Origin: Allium sativum
Taxonomy: Eukaryota; Streptophyta; Magnoliopsida; Asparagales; Amaryllidaceae
NCBI GenBank assembly: GCA_030737875.1
Contig: CM060923.1
Coordinates: 37,440,501-37,504,500 of the forward strand
Reading direction: 5' to 3'
DNA: 64,000 nt
Shown: piece by piece, positions 23,473 through 35,628 of the stretch
Layout of the letters: every line of letters begins with the position of its first letter
Numbering within the stretch: the stretch's first letter is position 1
The notes under the pieces: model-generated
Seen by the model: the letters and a program-made list of their open reading frames with translations, nothing else
Told to the model about the DNA's origin: nothing
Databases searched by the model: none
Translations under genes and position numbers: made by a program

Positions 23473-26362
23473 AATGTAACACCCCACCTCCGCCAGGGTG
23501 ACTCTTGCAAGCACTCTGACTTTGGAGGGGTGTTTGAATCAGGTAAACATGCATAATATATATCAAGGCAGAACAAGAACATATGTATATATGTAAACAG
23601 AGTAAATAAGATAAATAAAACAACGGAAGATTTCAAACCATTTCAAAACAGGTCTGGTACAACATAATGTCAACTTTCTAAATACACAAGTCTAGATAAA
23701 ACCAACATTTCTGAAAAACTGAAATACATAAGTACTATCCCCAAAATAAGTGATAACCATAACTAGCTTCATGTCAAGACCGTACATGAGCTAAAGTCCC
23801 ACAAGCAAGCGATCAGAAATCCAAGCTAAGCTCCAATATTCCCACCCAGAGAACCTGAGGGGGGGGGGGGGGAAACGGAAGAAAAGAGGCGAAAGAAAAA
23901 CAGGTCAGTCAAAAAGACTGAGTAAGCCCTACTACAATCAATGTAAACTGATAAAATTAACTGGCATGAGAAGCAGGGATGAACATAAGGATAATTACAT
24001 ACTAGCATGGTGAATATCTAACAGATAATTCAAAGGAGTCATCACATAATCAAGGTGAAGTTTTTCACCATAGGTGTACCAGCATTCTAACATGTCATGT
24101 ATAAACAAGAATTCATCCCTTGGCCTAAACTTGGCCCAATATCAGGTGTTGACCTAAGTCAAGATCCAACTTCTTAGTACCAATACTAGTATAACAGGAT
24201 TAGGTGTTACCCTAATGTCTACATCGAAACAGGACGGAACAGAATGGTCCATACAGAAGTAGAGTTTGGGAAAAATGGGCTTTTACCATCCTAACAGATA
24301 AAGTACAGAAACGGAATGCTAACAATAATGGGCCTTTACCACCCCAGCGGATAAAGTACAGAAACAGAATGCTAACAATAATGGGCCTTTACCACCCTAA
24401 CAGAACGGTACCACGTAGAAATAGACGGGTGTTGCCACCCAACAAAACAGACGGTACCAACAGAATCAGACAGAGCTAGGTGTACCCTAAATCCTACCCA
24501 AGCGATCGACTCCCTAATACATAAATACCCTATGTCGGCCCCACGATAGGGTGTATCACTCCCTAAAGTGGCAACTAATTGGCACAGGCATATTTACAGA
24601 TGTCACGGCGTCTTACATCCTCAGAGGCAGACCGGGATCCATGCACGCACATGACCCGGTTGGAACGCACCATCAACACCCATCGCCATTATCAGAATGA
24701 ACCACTTATAATTAGTTCAGTAAGCGTGCCCGGACCCTACCTACAGTTGGGTCAAAGTTTTGATACCAGAAAGGGTTACTGACTAATATGGGTCCCACAC
24801 AACAGATGACACAAGTATTCCCCCTTGTGTCCCCAGACTATCAGATTCAGATTAACTTATTAACAGAGTTCAGACATACCAGGTTCAGACGATCAGTTTT
24901 CAGACTAACGGTTCAGATAACAGATTTATAAACTTGCCTAACTTGGTGTGGGTCCTACAGATCCGCAAAACAGGTTCGTTTAATTTATCAATCAAGTTAG
25001 TTTATCCAGACCAGGTATCCAATCAGTTCTCAGCCTTATTAAATTACTGAGTTGGATTGGCTAAGTATAGTTCAACTTAACCCCGTTAAATTACCGAGTT
25101 CAGATTGGTTAAGTGTAGGTTAACTTAACCCTAACCACTAGTCGTATTTTTCGGTTAAGTGTCATTAAGAAATCAAGCCCGGTTTCACTTAACCTACCCA
25201 TTCATGTCAAATTGGTTAAGTGTCATAAATCAAATTCAGTTAACCTTATCATGTATCATTAATCAATTTAATGCACCTTAACCTCTCACATTAGACCTCG
25301 TTGTGGTTACTAGTTAAGCCGGGCGGGTCCGGGTAGCTTTACACCACAACTTGGTCTAACCTCGGGTTCAAGGTACAACATGACCAACTTCTCACATTGG
25401 GTCCTATTGTTTGTAGCAACTAGTTAAGCCGGTCGGTTCCAGGTAGGTTTACGCTACAAACTCAACCCAACCTCGAGTTGGTCACACTTATCTTTTCTAA
25501 GTGTCATGTCCAGCATGTTTCCCAAAACATGTTACAAGTTTTCAAGCATTTGGGTAGACCTAACTTAATAGGTAAATTCCCAAAGGGTCGACCTAACTTA
25601 ATAGGTAAATTCCCAAGCTTATGTTTTTATGTCTTTTTAAGTTTACTCAACCCCAAACGCAATCCCATCGCTTACATATCGCAATAGCGCATAAAGGATA
25701 GAAAGAGGGAACTTGGCATAATCACGACATAAAGGTGTTGAAGCCACAAGTTCAACATGGTGGCATATGAAACGTACATATGTTCATATACTTGCATATA
25801 CAATTTTTAGGCCTCAAAAGCATGCATAAAACCAAACTTAGCATATTGGTGATACATGGTGATAAATGACATGTAAAAATGGCCATAAGTTCGCATTTAG
25901 CCTCACATGCAAGTTATCATAAGAGATATGATAACCTACATGTTGCCAAAATGCAACCTTTAGCATAAAGCTTGAAGCTTTATGTTCATATACTCAAGAT
26001 AAGCTCGCATAACATGATAGCATGAACAAAATGTTCAACCCAAACTTGCATAACATAACTTGCATATCATATGACAAACTTGCATATCAAACTTGCATAA
26101 CATAACACGATAAACTTGCATATTATGACATGGCATACTTGCATAACATAACATGATGAACTTGCATATCATAACATGGCATACTTGCATATAACTTGCA
26201 TATCACAACATGATAAACTTGCATATCATAGCATAGTAAACTTGCATATAAACTTGCATATCACAACATGATAAACTTGCATATCATAGCATAGTAAACT
26301 TGCATATAAACTTGCATATCATACATTTAACTTTAGAGTTTAAGTATGAAAGTAGAATAGGG

Positions 26363-26676
26363 CTTACAATGCTTAGGAAGTCACAAAAATATGACAAAGC
26401 CCTTATGAAATCAATTAAACCCAAAATGCAAGCTCTAATAGAAAATCCCTTGAGCCAAAATGATCAAAACCCTTGCTTTATGATGTAAATATGGAAACTT
26501 GACTTGAATGCAAGCTAATGACACCCATACAAGCTTGAAAACACTTGTATGCATGGAAAATCTCTCATAGGAATTTTATGAAGAGAGTGGAGGCCATGAG
26601 AGGGATAATTTTGCCATAGTTTAGTTGTAGGATTGATTAATAATGATTTAGGGCTAGCTTAGGGTCTTATTTATAG
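26363..26676 (-). promoter_or_regulatory. LTR promoter, leader and donor-like site (element 1, 5' LTR)
   Basis: TATA box CTATAAATAA (26676-26667) with GTAAGC at 26367-26362 about 300 bases downstream in element sense. The stretch between would be the transcript leader. The same spacing and a GTAAG site before CTATTC occur in element 2, so the pair is conserved between sister families. Confidence 0.5.
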
Positions 26677-26805
26677 ATTAGGCAAGTGTTTTAGGCCATA
26701 GGATTAAACCCTAGTTCCAATCTCAGCCCTCAAAACCGAATCTGGCCCCCAAACTCAACACAAACCCAAAATGGTGCACCAGGCAGAACTGCCCGGCTGG
26801 ACCAA

Positions 26806-26908
26806 GTCGACAGCCAAGTCGACAGGGCTGTCGACTTGGGTCCAACCAAGTCGACTCCCAAGTCGACAGGGCTGTCGACTTGGGTGCTCTGGCGGGAATT
26901 TTCCCGCC
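26806..26908 (-). promoter_or_regulatory. E2F-type palindrome and GTCGAC cluster, 5' LTR of element 1
   Basis: Six GTCGAC sites (26806-26879) arranged as hairpins, followed on the + strand by GGCGGGAATTTTCCCGCC at 26891-26908. In element sense the palindrome is upstream of the cluster, and both are upstream of the TATA box at 26676. This is the copy that would drive transcription of the element. Confidence 0.6.
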
Positions 26909-27161
26909 TGGCCCAAACTGGCCCAAATTTCCAAATTCAAACTTGAATTTGAAATCTGTTTTTACTTTGAAATTTTCTGAAAACTTCGTTGGGCCTTAAT
27001 CGGGTCATACGGACTCCGATTTTCGAAAACTCGGACTCTGTTTCGCGTATTTTTCCGAGACGAACGCAATGGCATAGCCCGTTTCCCTTGATTCAGATTT
27101 TAGAATTAAATTCTGCCTCGATTTACGCTATAACAAGTTATTGAAATTACGGGTTGTTACA

Positions 27162-27265
27162 GAAGTCGAAGAGTCGAAGACGGTTGAAGACCGACGATCT
27201 TCACATTGGATGGATGGGCGCTACTAATGCTCTTGATTGGAGTAGCTACCTTGAAGGAGCTGAGG
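27162..27265 (+). repeat. element 3 LTR, part 2, with both target duplications
   Basis: 27162-27166 is GAAGT (right duplication of element 1) and 27261-27265 is TGAGG (left duplication of element 2). The 99 bases from 27167 continue the element 3 LTR from 17781 without loss, judged against positions 650-760: the GAAGAC/GTCTTC block and the CTTGATTGG stretch follow in the same order. Confidence 0.9.
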
Positions 27266-27531
27266 TGTAACACCCTGTGTATTCTATAATAGTGAAATTC
27301 ACAAATTAAAGTATAATTAATTTCAAATCAACGAATTAAGGGAAACGGGATACGCCATTGCGTTCATCTCGGAATTCTGCTTGGGATAGATCCGAGTTTG
27401 CGTAAAACGGACACCGTATGAAGAAGATATGGCCTCCGGAAGTTTCAGAATTCAGTTTAAAATTCAAACAGACAGAAACAGCTCAGAACAAATTCAAATT
27501 TCAAAAAAAAAAAATCGGACCAGAATGGGCT

Positions 27532-27666
27532 GGGCGGGAATTTTCCCGCCCAAGGCACCCAGGTTGACTGGGTAGTCGACCTGGGCTACCCAGGTTGACT
27601 GGTTAGTCGACCTGGGGCAACCAGGTCGACTACCAAGTCGACACGGGGGTCGACTGGGGAGTCGAC
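27532..27666 (+). promoter_or_regulatory. E2F-type palindrome and GTCGAC cluster, 5' LTR of element 2
   Basis: GGCGGGAATTTTCCCGCC at 27533-27550 is identical to the element 1 palindrome. It is followed by six GTCGAC sites (27575-27666) and two GTTGAC variants, then the TATA box at 27845. In the 3' LTR the left arm has one change (35894-35911) but TTTTCCCGCC is kept, and the cluster (35924-35996) is shorter. Confidence 0.6.
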
Positions 27667-27844
27667 CTGGCCCCTGATCCAGGTCGAACCCAGCCCCCCC
27701 TGGCTGGCCTGGTCTGTGCTTGGCCGAATTTCTGAGCCTTGCCTTGTCACTAGGGCTAGGTGTCAGCTCCTGATTGGTCTCTCCTTCAAACGAACGGCTA
27801 ATATTAATCCAAGCTCCATCGACGGTTCTAATCAATTCACAAAC

Positions 27845-28078
27845 TCTATAAAAAGGACCTAAGACTCCACCTAATTCATACAAATAAAAATTAGAATGAG
27901 ACCGTCATGCTGCTGAGGAAAGACTAGAAGTAGCCGTCAAAATTGAGAGACGATTAGGAGGCAATTCGAAAGCTTAAAGCAACGGCAACTAAATCAAAAC
28001 AACGCCTACAACAAAGGATAGCATCTCCAAATTCAGAATTCAGAAACCTGAATTGAAGATTCGTCATACGTTGTAAGT
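27845..28078 (+). promoter_or_regulatory. LTR promoter, leader and donor-like site (element 2)
   Basis: CTATAAAAAG (27845-27854) is a good plant TATA box, so transcription would start near 27880. GTAAGT at 28073-28078 would end a first exon of about 190 nt. The 3' LTR copy has the TATA box at 36174. Inferred from sequence. Confidence 0.55.
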
Positions 28079-30493
28079 AGAGTGCTATTCCGATATGAAT
28101 GAATAATTGTGTTTTGATTTGTGTAAAATGAGAAATGGAATTGTACTTAATTTGTGGTGATAATAATTCATAATTGTATGTTGCTATGATTCTAATCGAT
28201 TTGGGATGTTGTGGTATAACGATGTTAGACCTATTGGATATTTGCAAGTATGTGATTCATGTTGAAAGTTAACAACTATATGTTTGTGGTAGTTTATTTC
28301 AACACTTATTGGATAATTGCAAGTATATGATTCATGTTGAAAGTTAATGACTATATGTTTGTGGTAGTTTATTTGAGATTCATGCAAGTATATGGTTCAC
28401 TATTATGCCAACATGATGTATATTTTTATAATCACTTTTAGTGTAGTTGGATCCATTTGGGTATTATAACTCGTATGAAATTATGTTGGAATTGGCATCA
28501 TGATTCAAGTGTAAAACCATACTTTTGTATTAGTGACAAAAGTAAGCATCTTTGTGAACTTGTGTTGACTTTATGAACATGGCTAGTTTATGTTTAACTT
28601 TATGCCCAAACAAAATATGTTTTAGGCCTATGTTGTTATCAAAATCATATGATAAGATATGTGACACATAATTAAGTTAGATTCACATTTTTAAATGCAA
28701 GTTTACATGACTAGATTAAAACCATGATTCATGTTAGGTATGTTTCATGTCAAGATTATATGCTATTACGATGCAAGTTTACAAGTGCCTAATTTATGTT
28801 AATTAGATCGTTATGTTGCAAGTTCATGCGTTCACACTCCCCTTTTTGATGTTACTTAGAATATATAAACACCATGTTCTAAGCCTCCCATTTTTCATGT
28901 GGCTAAGTTGGGCTTAAATGTTAAACCCAACATATGTTATATTATAGCGAACGCATAAAACGGGGGTAGTGACGTTGGGTTAAAAATATAAACATATGTG
29001 TTGGCATGTTTGACGCATGCCAACGACCTTGAGAACATTTGAGGGGTATAAATTAATTTTACCCAATAAAGATGATTTTGAATAATGGGCTGCAAATATT
29101 TACATATAAAAAAGAAAAGAGATAAAATATGTAAACTTAGAAAATACGATGTGTTTAACCCGAGGTTGGATTGAGTTGTGATGTAAACCTGCCGGAACCG
29201 CCCGGCTGTCCAGTAGTCACAACAATACCTATCCAATGTGGGTGGTTAAACATTGAGCCCAATAAAGACCCGAGGTTAGACTGAGTTGTGACGTAAGTCT
29301 GCCCGGAACCAACCGGCAACAGGCAGTCACAACAATACCTGTCTAATGTGAGAGGTCGAGGCTTTAATAAGACAATTAAGGCTGAGTCAGGATTGATAGG
29401 ATTAAGTAAATTGAATTAATACTTAATCAAAATGGAACATGCTAAACTATACAGACTGATTGGGGGTAGGTTTACAAAACACTTAACTAACTTAGCATGT
29501 TGGCTAGAAATAGAAAACCTAGTAGCGGGGGACCCTTTTCAGTAGTAACCCTACAAGGTGTATCAGGATACCCTGAACTAGGCAGGGTGGGGCACAATTA
29601 CTGGGCTGACTGCAAGAGGTCAAATCGACGGTGGTGGTGCAGTAGTGTAGGTTCTAACGGGGTGCGGGCGTGCACACACTCCGGCGCAGAAAAATTAGGC
29701 ACTGGGCACCAGTAGTATACCTGTGCATTCTAGAATTGTGTTGGGCCGCCACCATGGGACTTGATACACCCCATGGTGGGACCAGCATAGGTAACTACAA
29801 CATCGGGGGCCGTAAGACACATGTAACTATGCGAGTAGGAGCCGATCATTAGAAATGGATCACTTCACCCTGGTTATGGGGTGCCTGTTGGGAACTAGTT
29901 TATAGGGGTGCAGAGATTAATATGGGGTACGATAGTATATTCGACTCTAGACAACTTAACCTAGTTTATAGTGCTTTCCCATTTCCAGTTTATACTTATC
30001 ATGCCCAATTCTTTATTCATAGACTGAATAGTCCTAGACTTACTCAGGCTTTATGTCTGACTCTACTTTTCTTTCGTCTTCTTTTCTTTCGTCCCCCCCC
30101 AGGTCCACAGGGAGGGAATACCGCAGCTTGACCAGTTTTCACATCCAGCTTGAGGAGAAAGAATGTATTGCTTGTATCTCTTTCCTTTTGGACTATGGCT
30201 TTGGATTGCAACTATGGGGACTTATGCAGTTTACTTTTGTTTTTTTATGCTTCTTTAAGTTATGAAATCAAGACAGTTATGAAAATGTAATGGTTTTGGA
30301 AGTATTATAAGACAATTATGGCATGGTTTGTGTAAACACGTATTTTGATGGAATAAAAGTGCTGTTGTTTTCCGCTGTTCAGAAATATGTGTATTTATAT
30401 CTGTCTTGTGTATTTGTGACTTATACTTATAAACCTCCACCAAAATTATGGCATTCCCTTTGAGAGTGACCCTAACGGAGGTGGGGTGTTTCA

Positions 30494-30684
30494 CTTGGTA
30501 TCAGATCATAGGTTTACCAGATAAGATAAAAAGTTTTGAAATTTTATTTTCAAAAGAAAATTTAAAGAAGCATTTTTAAAGATAAAATGTTATTTTATTT
30601 TATTTAAAAAAAAAAGCATAGTCCCCCAAAGCCATAGGTATTATCTTTTATCCTTCGTTTTGAATCTATCCTTTTTGTTTCAGC
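30494..30684 (+). promoter_or_regulatory. leader of element 2: primer site and splice-acceptor-like end
   Basis: TGGTATCAGATC at 30496-30507 is the initiator tRNA-Met primer site with one mismatch near its end. The leader is AT-rich and closes with CTTTTTGTTTCAG (30671-30683), one base before the gag ATG at 30685. The same acceptor-like sequence stands before gag in elements 1 and 3. Confidence 0.75.
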
Positions 30685-32268
30685 ATGTTCGAAGAACTTA
30701 ACTTTCCAGAGGGTGTACCAATACCTGGTTGGTTTAGACGATTCTTAGAAGCAAGGGCCAATCAGCCAGGTCCCACTGTTCCTCCTCCCCCAGCTGCAGG
30801 AAATCATCCAACTGCAGCAGCACCTCTTCCTCCACCTCCTCCGCGTGGTAATATTTTTGCTAAGATATGTAAAGATTTCAAAGCTATGGGAGGGAAGGAC
30901 TTTCATGGAACCGAGTCCTTCGTGGCAGCCAGGAATTGGCTGAAGGAAACCGAGGACTTATTCGTCATCTTTGAGGTAGAAGATAGGCAGAAGGTACAAC
31001 TGGCAGTATGGCTGTTTAAAGGCAAGGCTTCCTACTGGTGGGAAGTCACCAATGCAGAAAGACCATTGGAAGCATGGGAGGACTTTAGGGCAAGGTTTGA
31101 GGCTAAATTTCTCTTAGAAGCTGAAAGGAGTCTTCAATTGGAAAAATTCTTATTTCTTAAGCAAGGGAATATGACCGTCAAAGAGTATGTTAATCAGTTC
31201 GATCAGCTGGCTAGGTTCGAACTGGACCTAGTCAACACTCCACACAAGAAGGCTCTCCGCTTTGTCAAAGGATTGAATGAGCCATTACACAGTTTGGCCA
31301 TGACCCATATACCCATGGGAGCTACGTATGAAAGGTTGGTGCAGATGGCACTGCTGAACGAAGAGGATAAGGGCAAGAAGGAGACAAAGGCAGAAAGCTC
31401 TCAAGGGAAGAAAGAGGTTTTACAGCCTAAGAAGACAAACTTTAAGAAGGGCGGGAAAGACAACAAAGAGAAGAGGAAGTGTAATTTTTGTGGCAAAGTG
31501 GGGCACTTAGTGAAAGATTGTCGGAAAAAGAAGGCCAAGATGAATGGTGGGTGCTTTTCTTGCGGTGAGACTGGCCACATGGCTAAGGATTGCCCAAAGA
31601 AACGAGGGCAGGGGCAGAGGGCTGGATCCACCTCAGGGGCACAGGTTCATGTGCTAGAAGCGCCACCTCTGCAACAGCGAGGTATAAATACTTCTGTAGA
31701 ATGTGTAGTTTATCTTTATGATCACCCAGTTCGTACTTTATTTGATTCTGGCGCATCACACTCCTTTATCTCATCTGCTTTAGTAGAATCTCTGCACCTA
31801 GAAACTAGTATGGTAGAGGACCACTTAATTGTTTCAAATCCAATCGGGGGCCCGGCTCATTTGTCTATGATCTGTGTGGGATTGAAGATTTCTATTCTAA
31901 GCGTAGAATTTAGATGTAGTGCCTTTGTTTTGGGCTTCTCGGGGTATGGATTGATTTTGGGCATGGACTGGCTATCTAGTAATGGTGCCATCCTTGATTG
32001 TGAGAAAAGGGTGGTTAGGCTTCTGACCCAACTCGGTAACACTCTGGAAATTACTTGTAATCCCTCGTATGCGGTTATGCTTAGTTATCTTGAATCGCTA
32101 GATGCTTCTGTTGAAAGTTTGCAATCGGTTAGAGTGGTTCGGGAATATCCGGATGTCTTCGAAGAGGTGAAGGGCTTACCTCCAAAGCAGGAGATAGACT
32201 TCCGTATATATCTTGTAGATAATGCAAAGCCCGTTGCGTTGCCCGTCAGACACATGGCTCCACGATAA
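30685..32268 (+). pseudogene. gag-protease of element 2 (527 codons to a premature stop)
   Basis: One open frame covers Gag and the aspartic protease. The Gag domain (about residues 55-235) shares KICKDFKAMGGKDF, NWLKETEDLF, SYWWEVT and LKQGNMTVKEY with element 1. Two CCHC knuckles start at C266 and C290. The protease site is F353-D-S-G-A-S, and the closing motif is LGMDW at 425-429. The frame stops at TAA (32266-32268), just before RT; the same frame continues as RT sequence, so this is a nonsense change inside the original gag-pol frame, not a normal terminus. The part up to the stop could still give Gag and protease. Confidence 0.9.
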
Positions 32269-33351
32269 AGGAAGGAGCTCAGTAAACAGGTTAAAGAGCT
32301 TCTAGAGAAGGGGTTCATTAGGAGGAGTATTTCAGAATGGGGCGCTCCAGTGGTGTTCGCTACAAAAGCGGATGGTTCACCCCGTTTGTGTGTTGATTAT
32401 AAGGAGGTCAACAAGCTAATGAAAAAGAATAGGCACCCTCTCCCCAGAATTGACGATCTGTTTGATCAGCTTGTAGGAGCGTCTGTTTTCTCCCAACTCG
32501 ATTTGGCGACCGGATTTCATCAGCTAAGGGTAGCTGATGATAGCATCGATAAGACAACTTTCAGAACCCCAGACGGATTCTTTGAATGGCTTGTCATGCC
32601 TTTTGGCTTGACAAACGCACCCGCTTACATTGTGGACCTAATGAGTAGGGTGTTTAGAGATTTCCTCAATAAGTTCGTAGTGGTCTTCGTAGACGATATC
32701 TTGATCTTCTCAAAGAGTGAAGAAGAACATGCTCAGCACTTAAGGGCAATCATGGAAACTCTGCGAGTCCATCAACTAAAAGCCAAATTCTCCAAATGCC
32801 ACTTTTGGAGAGAGGAAGTGAGGTTCCTTGGGCACATAGTATCCAAAGAAGGGTTAGCTGTGGACCCTGCTAAGGTAGTAGCGGTACAGGATTGGAAGAC
32901 ACCAAGGAATGCAACAGAAGTCCGAAGCTTCCTCGGGCTAGCAGGCTTCTATCGTAAATTCATCAGAGACTTTGCAAAAATATCAGCTCCACTCACAAGG
33001 CTGACAAAGAAGAATCTAGTGTTCAATTGGGACTTGGATTGCGAGTTTGCTTTCCAACGACTAAAAAGGGCTCTTACAATAGCCCCAGTTTTGACGTTGC
33101 CAGATGGAAGCAAGATGTTCACAGTTTATAAAGATGCATGTAGGACAGGGCTAGGCGTTGTCTTGATGAAAGAAGGGAGGGTAGTAGCTTATGGTGGAAG
33201 GCAATTGAAAGTCCATGAAAAGAACTACCCGACCCATGATCTTGAGTTAGCCTCCATCGTCTTTGCACTCAAGTCTTGGCGCCACTATCTCCTAGGTGAG
33301 AAATTCGAACTGTATACTGACCATAAATCTTTGAAGTATCTCTTCTCGTAG
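32269..33351 (+). pseudogene. reverse transcriptase and RNase H part of element 2 pol
   Basis: Continues the gag-protease frame after the stop at 32266. RT motifs follow in order: [30 protein letters not shown], and FVDDIL with the catalytic Asp pair at 32692-32697, then FLGHIVS and [14 protein letters not shown]. RNase H begins near 33120 ([12 protein letters not shown]) and continues to [12 protein letters not shown]. An in-frame TAG (33349-33351) stops translation before the end of RNase H, and the frame goes on in the same register (KDLNLRQQRW). Copies RNA into DNA in the particle when intact; this copy cannot make a full pol. Confidence 0.9.
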
Positions 33352-34744
33352 AAAGATCTTAACTTGAGGCAACAGAGATGGATGGAGTTTCTTGCCTCGT
33401 ACGATTTTTGAGATCTCCTACACTCCGGGCAAAGGCAACGTAGTGGCAGACGCGTTGAGCCGAAAGAAACTGACCCTAAGCCCGCTGTTTGTTGAAAGAC
33501 AAAGCCTAGAGTTTATATCCAGCTTTGACTTTAGGCCCTCCTCCGATTTTGTACCGGGCTTGCTAGCATCTCTCGAAGTACGCCCGACTTTAGTGGACTC
33601 AATAGGGACAGCGCAACGCGAAGACCCTCAGCTTGTGGAGACGATTGATAGGCTAATTAGGGGTGAGACTTCAAGTCACCTCAACAGATACTCCATCGAC
33701 GATAAGGGTTGGCTAAGGCGAGACGGAAGACTATGCGTCCCACAGACAAGGGATTTAGTAAAGAAGGTTCTCGAGGAAGCGCATCACTCCAAGATGACGA
33801 TATATCCAGGCGGAGATAAAATGTACAAGGACATAAAGAGAACTTTCTTTTGGAGCGGCATGAAGAAAGACGTGGCAGAATTCGTTTCAAAGTGTATGGT
33901 TTGCCAACAGGTTAAGGCGGAACAGAAGAAACCTGGCGGTTTGCTCCATCCTCTAGAGGTCCCGCAGTGGAAGTGGGATAGCATCTCAATGGACTTCATT
34001 GATGGGCTGCCTAGGTCTAGAAGAGGCAACACTAGCATTTGGGTAATAGTGGATAGGCTTACTAAAAGCGCCCACTTTTTACCTGTCAAGAGTAAAAGAA
34101 CTGCCTCATCCCTAGCATCTCTTTACCTCAAGGAAATTGTTCGACTCCATGGAATACCATCCAGCATTGTTAGTGACCGAGACCCTATCTTCACAAGTGA
34201 GTTTTGGTGGAGACTGCAAGAAGCGATAGGCACACAGTTATGCTTAAGTACAGCCTATCACCCCCAAACCGACGGCCAGATGGAAAGAGTGAACAGAGTT
34301 TTGGAGGACCTTTTAAGACTGCGCGTCCTTGACTTCGGAGGGACGTGGGAAGACCATCTTCCTTTGGTGGAATTTGCCTACAACAACAGCTACCAAGCCA
34401 CCATCGGAATGGCGCCCTTCGAAGATTTATATGGAAGACCGTGCCGATCGCCCACTTGTTGTTGGGAGTCTACTGATAAGCTCATACTTGGGCCAGATAT
34501 GATCCGAGAGACTTCAGAGAAAGTAGACTTGATACGAAGAAGGATGAAGACAGCCCAAGACAGACAGAAATCCTACGCCGACAAGAGGACCGACCTTGAA
34601 TTTGAGGTTGGGGACAGAGTTTTTCTTAAGGTATCTCCGCTAAGGAACGTTGTTCGTTTTGGAACCACAGGAAAGCTAGCACCAAGGTTCATAGGGCCGT
34701 TTCCTATTATCGAGAAAATTGGGAAAATGGCCTATAGATTATAA
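33352..34744 (+). pseudogene. integrase part of element 2 pol
   Basis: A one-base gain in the T run at 33404-33408 shifts the frame; from there 33392-34744 is open. The N-terminal zinc region has the His pair site at 33782 but a Tyr codon (TAT, 33803-33805) where the family has the second His, then Cys codons at 33893 and 33902. The catalytic triad is present: Asp at 33992, Asp at 34175, Glu at 34283. The C-terminal GPF motif (GKLAPRFIGPFPIIEK) is near 34670. The frame stops at TAA 34742-34744 and resumes at once in the same register. Joins the DNA copy to the genome when intact; the zinc-site change alone should harm it. Confidence 0.88.
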
Positions 34745-35059
34745 CTACCCGAAAAGCTGGCCGGAGTTCACAACGTTTTTCATGTTTCGCACCTCCGGAA
34801 ATGTCTACATGAATCTGCTGAAGTGGTAGAGCCAAACATCCTAGAAGAAACTGAAGTGGAACGCGAAGCAACCGTGAGGAATGTTCCAACATGCATCTTA
34901 GGAACTGAAGTGAAAAAGCTACGCAACCGCGAAGTCAAGCTCGTCAAAGTTCAGTGGAGCGATGCCGAGGAAGACGCGACTTGGGAAACTGAGGCTAGAA
35001 TACGCGCTGCATACCCTTTTCTTTTCGAGGGTACATCTTTGATCTCTCTTTTTCCCTAA
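34745..35059 (+). pseudogene. integrase C-terminus and chromodomain of element 2
   Basis: Same frame as the integrase after the stop at 34742. HNVFHVSHLRKCL (34770-34810) is the standard tail, followed at about 34888-35027 by a chromodomain-like segment: ILGTEVKKLRN, VKLVKVQW, EEDATWETEARI, YPFLF. In plant chromoviruses this domain directs insertion toward particular chromatin. The aromatic cage looks incomplete, as in the plant group II chromodomains. The natural stop is at 35057-35059. Confidence 0.82.
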
Positions 35060-35628
35060 GTTATGCTTTTATCTATCTTTTTAGGTATATCTCCTCGACC
35101 TTATCTTTTAGGTAGAAACCCTTTGGATGAAAACATGTAATTGAAACATGTTATGGATGATGGTTGCAAGTGTTTGCAAGTGATTGCTAGTGGTTGCTCG
35201 TGGTTGCATATACACACACAATCTAGGTTTTAGATCGGCTCAGTCACTTCATATTGCATATGCATATATGTATTTATATTCGTATATGGTTGAAGTTTAA
35301 TGTGTTGTCATATGGATGTTGCATTTATATATGAATGATTGTGCACTCATGTAGAATCATGAATAGGAAAATTTGCATACATAATGGATTCATGGCACTT
35401 ACATAATTTGCATTAAGTAGGTCAACTGAATCAGTAGGCCGCCTGATTTTTGCATTAGATAAGTTCATGTACACACACTTCGCATATGATCATGAAGCAT
35501 TAGAAGTCTTTTAAGGACAATGGATGCTCGTGTTAGATGGATGAGTAGATGGACGTTTGGATGTTAGGATATACATTCTTCCTGAACTTGAAGATTTCAG
35601 GGACGAAATCCTTTTAAGTGGGGGAGAA
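35060..35628 (+). other. 3' untranslated region and polypurine tract of element 2
   Basis: Non-coding, with repeated GGTTGCAAGTG/GGTTGCTCGTG units (35160-35205) and AT-rich sequence. It ends in a hairpin with arms GATTTC (35593-35598) and GAAATC (35605-35610) and the polypurine tract AAGTGGGGGAGA (35617-35628). The same order of motifs is seen in reverse at 21456-21930 in element 1. Confidence 0.85.

Larger units (their letters stand above)
17782..27161 (-). mobile_element. element 1: non-autonomous gag-only LTR retrotransposon (TR-GAG)
   Basis: Complete element: LTRs 17782-21455 and 23475-27161 with TG...CA ends, target duplication GAAGT, primer site, one gag ORF, a short protease-like relic, polypurine tract. 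The 2.0-kb interior has no RT, RNase H or integrase. The LTRs are nearly identical by eye, with scattered single-base and small indel differences, so insertion is fairly recent. Gag, the region before the polypurine tract and LTR architecture are homologous to element 2, which marks a deletion derivative of that lineage. It would need RT and integrase from another element. Confidence 0.93.
23475..27161 (-). repeat. 5' LTR of element 1
   Basis: 3687 bp, the right-hand copy of the LTR pair. It differs from 17782-21455 by scattered substitutions and by a longer G run (14 G at 23859-23872). In element sense this run is a C tract followed by TCAG, which may be a splice acceptor or slippage site. 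All six GTCGAC sites are intact here (five in the 3' LTR). Confidence 0.95.
27266..30493 (+). repeat. 5' LTR of element 2
   Basis: 3228 bp, TGTAACACCCTGTG to GGGGTGTTTCA. In order: a U3 start shared with element 1 (AAGGGAAACGGG and CCATTGCGTTC are recognisable in both), E2F-type palindrome, GTCGAC cluster, TATA box, leader, donor-like GTAAGT (28073), GCAAGTATATG-type repeats (28230-28390), duplicated GAGTTGTGA..CCCGGAACC blocks (29160-29340), and a C-rich tract with CAG at 30095-30104. Confidence 0.95.

Noticed and set aside
27494..27883. 129-codon minus-strand ORF in the LTR of element 2, with a relative at 35821-36147
   Set aside because: Antisense to the promoter and leader; the Gly/Arg/Pro-rich part is the translated GTCGAC cluster, and length differs between the two LTRs.
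28937..29236. 99-codon ORF in the LTR of element 2
   Set aside because: The equivalent in the 3' LTR (37265-37651) differs in length and start; no domain and no codon pattern. Chance frame in LTR sequence.
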